Both the position numbers and the translations under genes were made by a program. A model generated the notes under the pieces. The model was not told the DNA's origin and did no database searches. It was given only the letters and a program-made list of their open reading frames with translations. From contig CAYMUY010000012.1 in assembly GCA_964393825.1 (NCBI GenBank), positions 1-64,000 on the forward strand: DNA of 64,000 nucleotides, in the 5' to 3' direction. The DNA comes from PFJX01 sp964393825 (GTDB lineage: Bacteria > Pseudomonadota > Gammaproteobacteria > Burkholderiales > Thiobacillaceae). This document shows, piece after piece, positions 43,725 to 52,542 of the stretch. The stretch's first letter is position 1, and the number at the start of each line of letters is the position of its first letter.

Positions 43725-44282
43725 TTACGCCGACTGTTTCAGGCGGTCCGCGTGTTGCCGGCTGAACTTGTCCACCTTGGGGCCGACCACTGCGCGGCAG
43801 TAGGGCTGGAGGGGGTTCTGTTCGAAATAGCGCTGGTGGTAGGCCTCGGCCGGCCAGAATCGGGTGGCTTCGCTCAGCTCGGTGATGATCTTGCCGGGGA
43901 AGGCGCCGCGCGTGGTCAGTTCGATGATCACCGCTTCCGCATCCGCGCGTTGTGCCGGGCTGTGCCAGAAGATGGCGGAGCGGTACTGGCTGCCGACATC
44001 ATTGCCCTGGCGGTTGAGTGTGGTGGGGTCGTGCAGGTCGAAAAAGCATTCCAGCAACTCGCGATAGCGGATGACACCCGGATCGAAGCGCAGCTGGACC
44101 ACCTCGGCGTGACCGGTGCGCCCAGCGCAGACCTGCTCGTAGCTGGGGTGCTCCAATTCGCCACCCATGTAGCCGGAGATCGCTTCGTGAACGCCACGCA
44201 AGCGGTTGAAAGCAGTTTCCAGGCACCAGAAGCAGCCACCGGCGAGGGTGGCGACAGCTTCGCCGGAAGATAGAGGGGTCAT
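43725..44282 (-). CDS. msrA: Peptide methionine sulfoxide reductase A
   Basis: Repairs S-methionine sulfoxide. The 185-residue protein has the catalytic GCFWC (Cys17 nucleophile, Cys20), SGYMGG, and the YEQVCAGRTGHAEVVQLRFDP segment. It lies 30 bases upstream of hslO on the same strand, so repair of oxidised proteins and the Hsp33 chaperone may be co-expressed. Start has no strong ribosome site, but ATG 44282 gives the standard N-terminus. Confidence 0.97.
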   Translation of the reverse strand: MTPLSSGEAVATLAGGCFWCLETAFNRLRGVHEAISGYMGGELEHPSYEQVCAGRTGHAEVVQLRFDPGVIRYRELLECFFDLHDPTTLNRQGNDVGSQYRSAIFWHSPAQRADAEAVIIELTTRGAFPGKIITELSEATRFWPAEAYHQRYFEQNPLQPYCRAVVGPKVDKFSRQHADRLKQSA

Positions 44283-44388
44283 GGTCGCGCTCCGGAAGGG
44301 GGGTCAGCATTATGAACAGCTTGGGACACTACAGGTTCCGCGGAAAGTGCCGTTAAGGGACGACCCCCAACAGGCAGGAACGAACAGC

Positions 44389-45651
44389 GTGCCGGAACAG
44401 AGCATCTCACCCAGCCAATTGAAGATCGGTTTGCACATCCGCCTGGATGGCTGGATGGAGCATCCCTTCCTGTTCAACAGCTTCAAGATTCGCAACGTGA
44501 AGCAGCTCCGGGCGTTGCAATCGCTGGGCCTGGAATCGGTCTGGTGGTTGCCGGAAAAAAGCGAGGGCATCCCCTTGCCGGTGGTGGTCGATGCGCCATT
44601 GCCGACACCCTCTCCCGCGGTTGATCCGGAGATGGAGGCGATGTGGCGCGCCAAGCGGGAGCGGCGGGAAAACCTGGCTCGCCAGCGCGAAGCGTATGGC
44701 CGTTGTGAAAAGCAATTCAACAACAGCGTGAGCCGGGTCAAGTCGTTGTTGCGCAACCTGTTCGCGCGACCGCGGGAAACCATGGAACAGGCCCAGGAAG
44801 TGGTCACCCAGCTGGTCGACGATCTGCTTGCCGACAAGGATGTGCTGCTGCATCTGATGGCCGCCAAGAGTGGTGACGAGGGCGCTTATTTCCATGCCCT
44901 CAACGTCACCATGCTGTCGCTGATGCTGGGGCGGGAAGCGGGCCTGTCGGTAGCGGACATGCGTGCGCTGGGCTTGGGGGCCCTGTTGCATGACATGGGC
45001 AAGGAGCGCGTGCCCAGCCAGATCCTGCTCAAGAAAACACCCTGGACCGCCTCCGAGCGCAATTTCTATCAACAGCATGTGGTCTACGGCCTGGAAATGG
45101 CCGCCAGGCTGCCGGGAATGCCACCGGGGGCCCTGGAGGTGATCGGGCAGCATCATGAAATGCTCGACGGCAGTGGTTTTCCGGCCAGGTTGACAGGCAA
45201 CCGGATGGGCCGCCTCGGCCGCATCGTCGCCATCGCCAACAGTTATGACGACTACTGCAACCAACTCAATCCCGCCGAGGCGATGACGCCATCCGAAGCC
45301 CTGGCGCGCATGTTCAGGCATGAGCGGGAAAAATTCGACGCCGGGTTGCTGCAGCATTTCATCCGCTGCATGGGAGTCTATCCCCCGGGCAGCATCGTGC
45401 AACTCAACAACGATGCCATCGGTCTGGTGTTGAACGTCAACCCGGGGCAATTGCTGCATCCCACCCTGATGCTCTACGAGCCCTCGGTCCCCAAGGAAGA
45501 GGCGTTGATGCTGGACCTGCTCGAGGAGCCGGATCTGGCCGTGGTGCGCACCTTGCAGCCGGGCGCGCTGCCGCGCGAGATTCACGAGTACCTGAGCCCG
45601 CGCAGCCGCATCAGCTATTACACGGAGAGCGCTGCCGCGAAACCCGGGTAG
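44389..45651 (+). CDS. HD-GYP domain protein (probable c-di-GMP phosphodiesterase)
   Basis: 420-residue protein with an N-terminal DUF3391-type domain (residues 1-75), a charged helical linker (about 80-155) and an HD-GYP domain. Metal-binding residues are His169 (HALN), His201-Asp202 (HD), His230 and His255-His256 (HHEMLDG). The family GYP triad is GFP here (residues 263-265), a tolerated but notable change. Start is GTG 44389, preceded by AGGAA; longer frames upstream overlap msrA on the other strand. It probably degrades c-di-GMP, but activity is inferred. Confidence 0.85.
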   Translation: MPEQSISPSQLKIGLHIRLDGWMEHPFLFNSFKIRNVKQLRALQSLGLESVWWLPEKSEGIPLPVVVDAPLPTPSPAVDPEMEAMWRAKRERRENLARQREAYGRCEKQFNNSVSRVKSLLRNLFARPRETMEQAQEVVTQLVDDLLADKDVLLHLMAAKSGDEGAYFHALNVTMLSLMLGREAGLSVADMRALGLGALLHDMGKERVPSQILLKKTPWTASERNFYQQHVVYGLEMAARLPGMPPGALEVIGQHHEMLDGSGFPARLTGNRMGRLGRIVAIANSYDDYCNQLNPAEAMTPSEALARMFRHEREKFDAGLLQHFIRCMGVYPPGSIVQLNNDAIGLVLNVNPGQLLHPTLMLYEPSVPKEEALMLDLLEEPDLAVVRTLQPGALPREIHEYLSPRSRISYYTESAAAKPG

Positions 45652-45663
45652 ATCGGGTTCCCC

Positions 45664-46806
45664 TCAGTCCAGCATCCGCTTCACCAGTGCCACCCAGTAC
45701 GCGACACCCAGGGGCAGGACGGCGTCGTTGAAGTCGTAGCGCGGGTTGTGCAGCATACAGCCGCCCTCGGCCTCGCCATTGCCGATCCAGACATAGCAAC
45801 CGGGTTTTTCCCTCAGCATGTAGGAGAAATCCTCCGCGCCCATCGAGGGCGGCATGTCCGTTCTCACCTTGTCCGCGCCGGCGACACGGGTGGCGATATC
45901 GGTGCAGAGCGCGGCTTCGGCGGCGCTGTTGATCGTGGGCGGATAGCCGCGGCGATAGTCCAGATGGGCCTGGACGCCGTGGGCGGCCGCGATGCCGGCG
46001 CTCAGGCGCTGCAGCGCTGCTTCGATCCGGTCCTGCACTTCGGCGTGGAAAGCACGGACGGTGCCGCCGATGTGCGCTTTGCCGGGAATCACGTTGTAGG
46101 CTTCGCCGCCCGCGAAAAACCGGGTGATCGAAACCACCGCCGGGTCGAGTGGATCGAGCGTGCGGCTGACCACGGTCTGCAGTGCCTGCACCAGGGCGGC
46201 GCCGGCGATCAGCGGATCGTGAGCCTGTTGTGGCATGGCGGCGTGGCCGCCATGCCCCTCGAGCACGATGTCGAACTGATCGGCGCAGGCCATCACCGGG
46301 CCGGCATGCACGGCGAACTCGCCCGCAGCCAGGCCCGGCCAGTTGTGCATGCCGAATACCGCATCCACCGGGAAGCGTTCGAACAGCCCCTGCTCGATCA
46401 TCACCCGGGCGCCACCGTCGGTTTCCTCGGCGGGCTGGAAGATGAACACCACGGTGCCATTGAACTCCGCGTTCCCGGCCAGGGCCTGGGCCGCCCCCAG
46501 CAGCATCGCGGTGTGGCCGTCATGGCCACAGGCGTGCATGCGACCCTCATGTCGGGAGCGGTGCGGGAACAGATTCTGTTCATGCAGCGGCAGGGCGTCC
46601 ATGTCGGCGCGCAGGCCGATCATGCGCATGCTGTCTCCATTCCTGAGCACGCCGACGACGCCGGTACCGGCGAGACCGCGATGCACTTCCAGGCCGAGGG
46701 AGCGCAGGAATTCGGCCACCACGTCGCTGCTGCGATGTTCCTCGAACGCCAGTTCGGGGTGGGCGTGCAGGTCGTGGCGCAACGCGATCAGGCGTGACAA
46801 ATCCAT
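45664..46806 (-). CDS. M20 family amidohydrolase (hippurate hydrolase-like)
   Basis: 380-residue metallo-aminoacylase or carboxypeptidase. The metal site includes MHACGHDGHTAML (Cys93, His95), PAEE (Glu127, Glu128) and the C-terminal GAEDFSYM. The dimerisation domain insert is normal. The open frame extends to 47220, but ATG 46806 overlaps the stop of the upstream SirB2-like gene (TGATG) and gives the family start MDLSRLIALRHDLHAHPEL. Substrate is unknown: hippurate, N-acetyl amino acids and diaminopimelate derivatives are all possible. Confidence 0.93.
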   Translation of the reverse strand: MDLSRLIALRHDLHAHPELAFEEHRSSDVVAEFLRSLGLEVHRGLAGTGVVGVLRNGDSMRMIGLRADMDALPLHEQNLFPHRSRHEGRMHACGHDGHTAMLLGAAQALAGNAEFNGTVVFIFQPAEETDGGARVMIEQGLFERFPVDAVFGMHNWPGLAAGEFAVHAGPVMACADQFDIVLEGHGGHAAMPQQAHDPLIAGAALVQALQTVVSRTLDPLDPAVVSITRFFAGGEAYNVIPGKAHIGGTVRAFHAEVQDRIEAALQRLSAGIAAAHGVQAHLDYRRGYPPTINSAAEAALCTDIATRVAGADKVRTDMPPSMGAEDFSYMLREKPGCYVWIGNGEAEGGCMLHNPRYDFNDAVLPLGVAYWVALVKRMLD

Positions 46807-47189
46807 CAGACGGCCCCCGGAATGACCTGCTTGGTCACCGCCACCGCGACGATATAGGCGAAGACGCCGAGCGCGGCGACCAACGCCTTCACCCGAACCG
46901 CTTTCGTGCGTCCGCGCTTGAGTGCTACCGTGCCGAGACCGATGTAGGCGAAGAGGCCGATGATCTTGGCCAGGAGCCAGGGCTGATTCAGCGGGTTGAG
47001 TTCCGCCACCACCAGCATGGCGATGGCTGCCGCCAGCAACAGGGTGTCGTTGACATGCGGCGCGATTTTCAGCCAGCGGGCCTGCAGGCGTGGCGAATCG
47101 GCCAGCATCCAGTAACCGCGCAGCAGGAACAGCGCCAGGGTGGTGACAACGGTGAGCGCGTGCAGATGCTTCAGCGTGGTGTAGTCCAT
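46806..47189 (-). CDS. SirB2-like membrane protein
   Basis: 127-residue protein with four hydrophobic segments (LHALTVVTTLALFLLRGYWML, LLLAAAIAMLVVAEL, WLLAKIIGLFAYIGLGTVAL, LVAALGVFAYIVAVAVT), matching the SirB family. No biochemical role is established. Its stop overlaps the M20 start and its start overlaps the stop of the HDOD gene, so the three are translationally coupled. Confidence 0.88.
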   Translation of the reverse strand: MDYTTLKHLHALTVVTTLALFLLRGYWMLADSPRLQARWLKIAPHVNDTLLLAAAIAMLVVAELNPLNQPWLLAKIIGLFAYIGLGTVALKRGRTKAVRVKALVAALGVFAYIVAVAVTKQVIPGAV

Positions 47190-48007
47190 CAGAGGTGCTC
47201 TTCCATGTCCGCGAGGTCATGCTCGTTCATGTCCAGGGCGGTGAAGACCGCATCCCGGTGCTCCTCCCAGCCCGTGTCGTCCTTCATGCCGTGCAGGTTG
47301 TAGAGATGGGTGGCGAGTTGCAGGATGGCCACCAGCGCGGCGACACGGCCCTCCTTGATGATGCTCTCATGATGCAGTTGGACCGCCTCGCAGATGTAAT
47401 CGGGTAGCTTCCAGTGTTTCGCCACCATGTAGCCCACCACCGTGTGACTGGTATTGAAGCGCGCGTCCGCTTCCTGGACCCGGGGCCAGATGTAATCGTG
47501 GCCGGCGCCGAGGCGGAAGTACTCGGTGTATTCCGGGAAGCGCCCGGCCAGGATCGGCACGCCGCAATCATGGAACAGGGCGGCCAGTTGCACATGGCCG
47601 GGCGGCAGGCGGGTGACGGCACGGCGTTCGGCGGCGACGGCGCCGGCGATGCGCGCGATTTCATCGGAACGTTCCCAGAACCAGGTATGGAAGGCCGAGT
47701 CGCCGATGAGCGAGGCGCGCAACAGCAGGCCGCGCACCAGGTCCGTGACCGTGCTCAGGCCGAGCAGGGAGATCACCTGGTCGATGCTGTCCGGCGTCTT
47801 GCGACCGCCGAAGGCCGGCGAGGCGGCGAGCTTGAACAGCAGGGCGGTGATGCCGGCATCGCGCGCCATCAGTGCGGCGACCTTGTTCAGGTTGACGTCC
47901 GGGGCGTCAAGCAGGGTGTTGAGTTCGTTCAGCAGCGTCGGCGGGCTGGGGATCTGGATGCTGGAATCCAGGACCTGTTCGGTGACTGCGGTCTTCTGCT
48001 CGCTCAT
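47189..48007 (-). CDS. HDOD-domain protein
   Basis: 272-residue signalling protein with an HDOD (HD-related output) domain (IQIPSPPTLLNELNTLLDAPDVNLNKVAALMARDAGITALLFKLAASPAF in pieces, then GGRKTPDSIDQVISLLG). These proteins resemble HD phosphodiesterases but lack key metal residues; roles include c-di-GMP-linked regulation and DNA replication control. It overlaps pgi by four bases and the SirB2-like gene by one. Confidence 0.87.
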   Translation of the reverse strand: MSEQKTAVTEQVLDSSIQIPSPPTLLNELNTLLDAPDVNLNKVAALMARDAGITALLFKLAASPAFGGRKTPDSIDQVISLLGLSTVTDLVRGLLLRASLIGDSAFHTWFWERSDEIARIAGAVAAERRAVTRLPPGHVQLAALFHDCGVPILAGRFPEYTEYFRLGAGHDYIWPRVQEADARFNTSHTVVGYMVAKHWKLPDYICEAVQLHHESIIKEGRVAALVAILQLATHLYNLHGMKDDTGWEEHRDAVFTALDMNEHDLADMEEHL

Positions 48008-49662
48008 GCCGCGCCCTCGTCACGCAGTCGCGCGATCAGCGCGCTGGTGGAGGCATCGTGCTTGCCGCCGCGCTTGTTGCCGGTGAGTGCGGGCAGGATC
48101 ACCCTGGCCAGTTGCTTGCCTAGTTCCACGCCCCACTGATCGAAGGAGTTGAGGTCCCAGATGGCGCCCTGCACGAAGACCTTGTGCTCGTAGAGCGCGA
48201 TCAGGCGGCCGAGGGTGCGCGGCGTCAGCTTGCGATAGAGCAGGGTGTTGGTCGGACGGTTGCCGGGGAAGACCTTGTGCGGCAGCAGGGCCTTGAGTTC
48301 TCGCTTGTCCATGCCGGTGTCCGTCAGTTCCGCTTCCACCTCGGCGGCGGTCTTGCCGCGCATCAGCGCCTCGGTCTGGGCGAGGAAGTTGGAAAGCAGC
48401 ACGGCATGCTGACCGTTCACATCATTGTGCGATTCGGCGGCGGCGAGGAAATCGCACGGAATCAGTTTCGTGCCCTGGTGGATCAACTGGTAGAAGGCAT
48501 GCTGACCGTTGGTGCCCGGTTCGCCGAACAGCACCGGGCCGCTGGAGACCTTCACGGAGCGACCGTCGCGCATCACGCCCTTGCCGTTGCTCTCCATATC
48601 GAGTTGCTGGAGATAGGCGGGGAAGCGGGCGAGACGCTGCTCGTAGGGCAGCACCGCGTAGCTTTGCGCATCCCAGAAATTGTTGTACCAGACGCCGAGC
48701 AGGGCCATCAGCACGGGCATGTTCGCCGCCAGCGGCGCCGTGCGGAAGTGTTCGTCCATGTCATGGGCGCCGGCCAGCAGTTCCTCGAACTCGTCCATGC
48801 CGATGTACAGCGCGATGGGCAGGCCGATGGCGCTCCACAGCGAATAGCGGCCGCCGACCCAGTCCCAGAAGCCGAACATGTTGGCGGGGTCGATGCCGAA
48901 GGCCTTGACCGCCGCCGCATTGGTGGAAACCGCGACGAAGTGCTTCGCCACCGCGCTTTCATCCTTCGCGCTGTCCAGCAGCCAGGTGCGTGCGGCCTCG
49001 GCGTTGAGCAGGGTCTCCTGGGTGGTGAAGGTCTTCGAGGCAACGATGAACAGGGTGGTGGCCGGGTCGAGGTCTTCCAGGGTGTCGTGCAGGTGGCTGG
49101 GGTCGACGTTGGAGACAAAGTGGACTCGGATGTTGCCGCCATACGGTTTCAGCGCCAGGCAGGCCATCGCCGGGCCGAGGTCGGAACCGCCGATGCCGAT
49201 GTTGACCACGTCGGTGATCGGCTTGCCGCTAGCGCCCTTCGCCGCGTAGCCCTTCCATTTGCCGGTGCGCACCTTGTCGGCGAAGGCACGCATGCGTTCG
49301 AGCACGTCGCGCACATCCGGCATCACGTCATGGCCGTCGACCATGACCGGCCGCTCGGCGCGGTTGCGCAACGCCGTGTGCAGCACCGCGCGGTCCTCGG
49401 TGAGGTTGATTTTGTCACCGGCGAACAGGGCGTCGCGCAGGATTTCGACGCCGGTTTCCTTCGCCAGCTTCAGCAGCAGCTTCAGGGTGTGCGGGCGGAT
49501 CAGGTTCTTCGAGTAATCCAGCAACAGGTCGTCCAGTTGCAGGGAGTAGCGTTCGAAGCGTTTCCTGTCCTTGGCGAAGAGATCGCGCAGATGCAGTGCA
49601 TTCCAGGCACGGCGTTCTTCTTTCAGGGCTTGCCAGGCGGCGGTTTGGGTGGGGGAGGGCAT
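48004..49662 (-). CDS. pgi: Glucose-6-phosphate isomerase
   Basis: 552-residue glycolysis and gluconeogenesis enzyme. Signatures: GIGGSDLGPAMACLAL, DWVGGRYSLWSAIGL, and the C-terminal FDQWGVELGKQLA with the catalytic lysine region. Full length and intact. It is co-located with glgB and glgC, linking fructose-6-phosphate to glycogen synthesis, with an MntA-HepT pair in between. Confidence 0.97.
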   Translation of the reverse strand: MPSPTQTAAWQALKEERRAWNALHLRDLFAKDRKRFERYSLQLDDLLLDYSKNLIRPHTLKLLLKLAKETGVEILRDALFAGDKINLTEDRAVLHTALRNRAERPVMVDGHDVMPDVRDVLERMRAFADKVRTGKWKGYAAKGASGKPITDVVNIGIGGSDLGPAMACLALKPYGGNIRVHFVSNVDPSHLHDTLEDLDPATTLFIVASKTFTTQETLLNAEAARTWLLDSAKDESAVAKHFVAVSTNAAAVKAFGIDPANMFGFWDWVGGRYSLWSAIGLPIALYIGMDEFEELLAGAHDMDEHFRTAPLAANMPVLMALLGVWYNNFWDAQSYAVLPYEQRLARFPAYLQQLDMESNGKGVMRDGRSVKVSSGPVLFGEPGTNGQHAFYQLIHQGTKLIPCDFLAAAESHNDVNGQHAVLLSNFLAQTEALMRGKTAAEVEAELTDTGMDKRELKALLPHKVFPGNRPTNTLLYRKLTPRTLGRLIALYEHKVFVQGAIWDLNSFDQWGVELGKQLARVILPALTGNKRGGKHDASTSALIARLRDEGAA

Positions 49663-49691
49663 GGTCAGTGTGAGTGTCTTGGGGTCAGGGG

Positions 49692-49952
49692 TCAGCGAAC
49701 ATCTTGGCCGGTTGCGGCCATGGCGCGCAACCGGGACAGCAAAGTGGGGATTTCCCGGGAAACCGTGCTCCAGACGATATCCGTGTCGATATCGAAATAG
49801 CCGTGGATCAGGCGATTCCGCATGCCGACGATGGCGAACAACAACATGCGATCCTGATCCAGATGGGCACGTTCGCGTCCCGCCAGGAATTGGTCGATGG
49901 ATTCGGCCGCGTCGATCATGTGCAACAGCCGCACCCGATCTTCAGCGTGCAT
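49692..49952 (-). CDS. hepT: HepT-like toxin (HEPN domain), probably internally shortened
   Basis: 86-residue HEPN nuclease-type protein. The RX4HXY motif is present: Arg45, His50, Tyr52 in MRNRLIHGYFD. Usual HepT proteins are about 110-140 residues with a helix of the type RNLEIIGEAA between the first helix and this motif; here LDQDRMLLFAIV runs directly into GMRNR, so about 30 residues are missing in frame. It overlaps the antitoxin gene by 11 bases. It may be inactive or an unusually compact form. Confidence 0.8.
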   Translation of the reverse strand: MHAEDRVRLLHMIDAAESIDQFLAGRERAHLDQDRMLLFAIVGMRNRLIHGYFDIDTDIVWSTVSREIPTLLSRLRAMAATGQDVR

Positions 49953-50250
49953 ATTGCACTTCCGCCGTGCGTATCACCTCGTCGCGGAAGTGGTGGGAAA
50001 GGTCCATCGCGGTACGCAGTTCCACTGGCCTGCCTTCGAGCAGGGCGGAGAGTTCCGCTTCCATGTCCGCCAGGGCCATGAGACCGGGCGCCGAGCCGGG
50101 CTCGAATTCCACCAGAAAATCGATGTCGCTGCCCGGACGATCCAGGCCCTTCAAGACGGAGCCATACAGGGCCAGGCGGCGTATGGCGTGCTGGTCGCAG
50201 AAGCGCGCCAGCGTCGCCAGATCAAGATTCAGGTTGCGATTCAGAGGCAT
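49942..50250 (-). CDS. mntA: MntA-like nucleotidyltransferase antitoxin
   Basis: 102-residue minimal nucleotidyltransferase. The motif is GSVLKGLDRPGSDIDFLVEF (GSX10DXD). In MntA-HepT systems it adds AMP to a tyrosine of the toxin. ATG 50250 follows GAGG-like AAGG; longer frame upstream runs into glgB on the same strand in another frame. It directly precedes hepT and lies 17 bases after glgB, so it sits inside the pgi-glg region like an insertion. Confidence 0.88.
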   Translation of the reverse strand: MPLNRNLNLDLATLARFCDQHAIRRLALYGSVLKGLDRPGSDIDFLVEFEPGSAPGLMALADMEAELSALLEGRPVELRTAMDLSHHFRDEVIRTAEVQYAR

Positions 50251-50267
50251 GGACTCGAAGGATTGGT

Positions 50268-52427
50268 TCAATCCTGGTACAGCACCACCGCCGCCAGCGG
50301 CGGCAGGGTGATGACGACGGATTGAGGATAGCCCATCCAGGGCTTTTCTTCCGTCATCAGGCCGGCGCCATTGCCGAGGTTGCCGCCACCGTAGAAGCTG
50401 GAGTCGCTGTTGAAGATCTCCCGCCAGAAGCCGGTGGCGGGGGCGCCGATGCGGTAGCCCTCGCGCGGCACCGGGGTGAAGTTGAAGGCGATGATGAGCG
50501 AACGGCCTTTGTTGTCGCGGCGCTGGAAACTCAGGATGGATTGATCGGCGTCGTGGCAGTCGATCCAGGCGAAGCCCTCGGAGAAGAAGTCCAGTTCGTG
50601 CAGGGGAGGGAGATCGCGGTAGAGTCGGTTGAGGTCGCGCAGACAGGTCTTGACGCCGGCATGCCAGTCGATGTCCAGCAGTTCCCAGTCGAGGCCGCCC
50701 CGGGTCGACCACTCGCGGCCCTGGCCGAATTCGTTGCCCATGAAGTTGAGTTTCTTGCCGGGGCTGAGCATCTGGTAGGCCAGCAGCACGCGCAGGTTGG
50801 CGAATTTCTGCCAGGCATCGCCCGGCATCTTGCCTAGCAGCGATTGTTTGCCGTGTACCACTTCGTCATGGGAGAAGGGCAGGACGAAGTTCTCCGAATA
50901 GGCGTAGAGCTGGCCGAAGGTAAGGTTGTTGTGATTGAAGCGGCGGTACACCGGGTCGAGGCTGAAGTAGGCAAGGGTGTCGTTCATCCAGCCCATGTTC
51001 CACTTCATCGAGAAGCCGAGGCCGCCCAGATGCACCGGTTTCGAGACCATGGGCCAGGCGGTGGATTCCTCGGCGATGGTCAGCGCGCCAGGAAAGTGTC
51101 CGTGCACCATCGCGTTCATTTCCCGCAGGAAATCGATGGCCTCCAGGTTCTCGCGGCCGCCGTATTTGTTCGGCAGCCACTCGCCCGCCTTGCGGGAGTA
51201 ATCCAGGTAGAGCATGGAGGCGACCGCGTCGACGCGCAGGCCGTCGAGGTGGAACTGGTCCAGCCAGTAGTGGGCGCTGGCGAGCAGGAAGCCCTTCACC
51301 TCGGCGCGACCGTAGTTGAAGATATGGGTGCCCCAGTCCTGGTGCACGCCCAGGCGCGGGTCCTCGTGCTCGAACAGGGCGGTGCCGTCGAAGCGGGCCA
51401 GCGCCCAGGCGTCCATCGGGAAATGGCCCGGAACCCAGTCGAGAATGATGCCGATATTGGCCTGGTGGCAGGCGTCGACGAAGGCGCGGAACTGGTCGGC
51501 GCTGCCCAGGCGCGAGGTCGGCGCGAAATAGCCGGTGGTCTGATAGCCCCAGGACTCGTCCAGCGGATGCTCGGTGATCGGCATCAGTTCGATGTGGGTG
51601 TAGCCCATGTCGGCCACGTAGGGGACCAGGGTCTCGGTGAGTTCCGGCCAGGTGAGGAAATGACCGTCGGCGTCGCGTTTCCAGGAACCGGGATGCACCT
51701 CGTAGACGTTCATCGGCGCGTGCAGCCAGTCGCGCTGGGCGCGCGCCTTCAGCCAGGCACCGTCGTTCCATACATGGCCGCTCGGCTGCACCACCACGGC
51801 GGCGCTGCCGGGGCGCAGTTCGAAGCCCTGGGCGAAGGGGTCGGCCTTGACCAGAATCTCGCCGCTATCGCGGTTGCGCAGTTCCAGGCGATAGAGGTCG
51901 CCGGGCAGCAGGCCGGGAATGAACAGTTCCCAGATGCCGGAGGCGCCGCGCGCGCGCATCGCATGCACACGGCCATCCCAGTTGTTGAAATTGCCCACCA
52001 CGGAAACCCGCTCGGCGTTGGGTGCCCAGACCGCGAAGCGGACGCCGTCGACGCCGAGCTGTTGCATCGGCTGGGCGCCGAAGGTACGCCAGGCTTCGAG
52101 CAGGCGGCCTTCGTTGAACAGATACATTTCCTGGTCGGTGAGGCTGGGTGCGAAGGCGTAGGGGTCGGTGATCTCGAAGGTGGAATCGCCCTCGGTGACC
52201 GCCAGTCGCCAGGGGTGCGCCGGTGCCTCCTTGCCATGCCACTCGAAGATGCCGCGCGGGTCGGTGCGTTCCATGTCGACCGCACCCTCGGGCAACAGCA
52301 GGGAAACGCGGCTCGCGGCCGGCCGGAAGACCCGCACCAACCAGCCATCCTGATTGCGATGCAGGCCGAGGACAGCGAAGGGGTCGTGATGACGGGCGGA
52401 AATCAGGCGTTCAAGGGAATGGGGCAT
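50268..52427 (-). CDS. glgB: 1,4-alpha-glucan branching enzyme
   Basis: 719-residue GH13 enzyme that makes alpha-1,6 branches in glycogen. Domains: N-terminal N1/CBM48 modules (residues 1-220), catalytic TIM barrel with DGLRVDAVASMLYLDYSR (nucleophile Asp), AEESTAWP (acid/base Glu) and FSHDEVVHG, and a C-terminal amylase domain. Full length and intact. It is divergent from glgC, with about 115 bases between the starts. Confidence 0.97.
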   Translation of the reverse strand: MPHSLERLISARHHDPFAVLGLHRNQDGWLVRVFRPAASRVSLLLPEGAVDMERTDPRGIFEWHGKEAPAHPWRLAVTEGDSTFEITDPYAFAPSLTDQEMYLFNEGRLLEAWRTFGAQPMQQLGVDGVRFAVWAPNAERVSVVGNFNNWDGRVHAMRARGASGIWELFIPGLLPGDLYRLELRNRDSGEILVKADPFAQGFELRPGSAAVVVQPSGHVWNDGAWLKARAQRDWLHAPMNVYEVHPGSWKRDADGHFLTWPELTETLVPYVADMGYTHIELMPITEHPLDESWGYQTTGYFAPTSRLGSADQFRAFVDACHQANIGIILDWVPGHFPMDAWALARFDGTALFEHEDPRLGVHQDWGTHIFNYGRAEVKGFLLASAHYWLDQFHLDGLRVDAVASMLYLDYSRKAGEWLPNKYGGRENLEAIDFLREMNAMVHGHFPGALTIAEESTAWPMVSKPVHLGGLGFSMKWNMGWMNDTLAYFSLDPVYRRFNHNNLTFGQLYAYSENFVLPFSHDEVVHGKQSLLGKMPGDAWQKFANLRVLLAYQMLSPGKKLNFMGNEFGQGREWSTRGGLDWELLDIDWHAGVKTCLRDLNRLYRDLPPLHELDFFSEGFAWIDCHDADQSILSFQRRDNKGRSLIIAFNFTPVPREGYRIGAPATGFWREIFNSDSSFYGGGNLGNGAGLMTEEKPWMGYPQSVVITLPPLAAVVLYQD

Positions 52428-52542
52428 GAAGTGCCTTCTAGGTGATGTGGCAGGAACAGATAATCCTGGATGTCACGAATCAGGATAAGGCTCTCGGTTA
52501 TTATACGAACTAATGTTCCAAGAGATTTTCACGGGGGAATAC

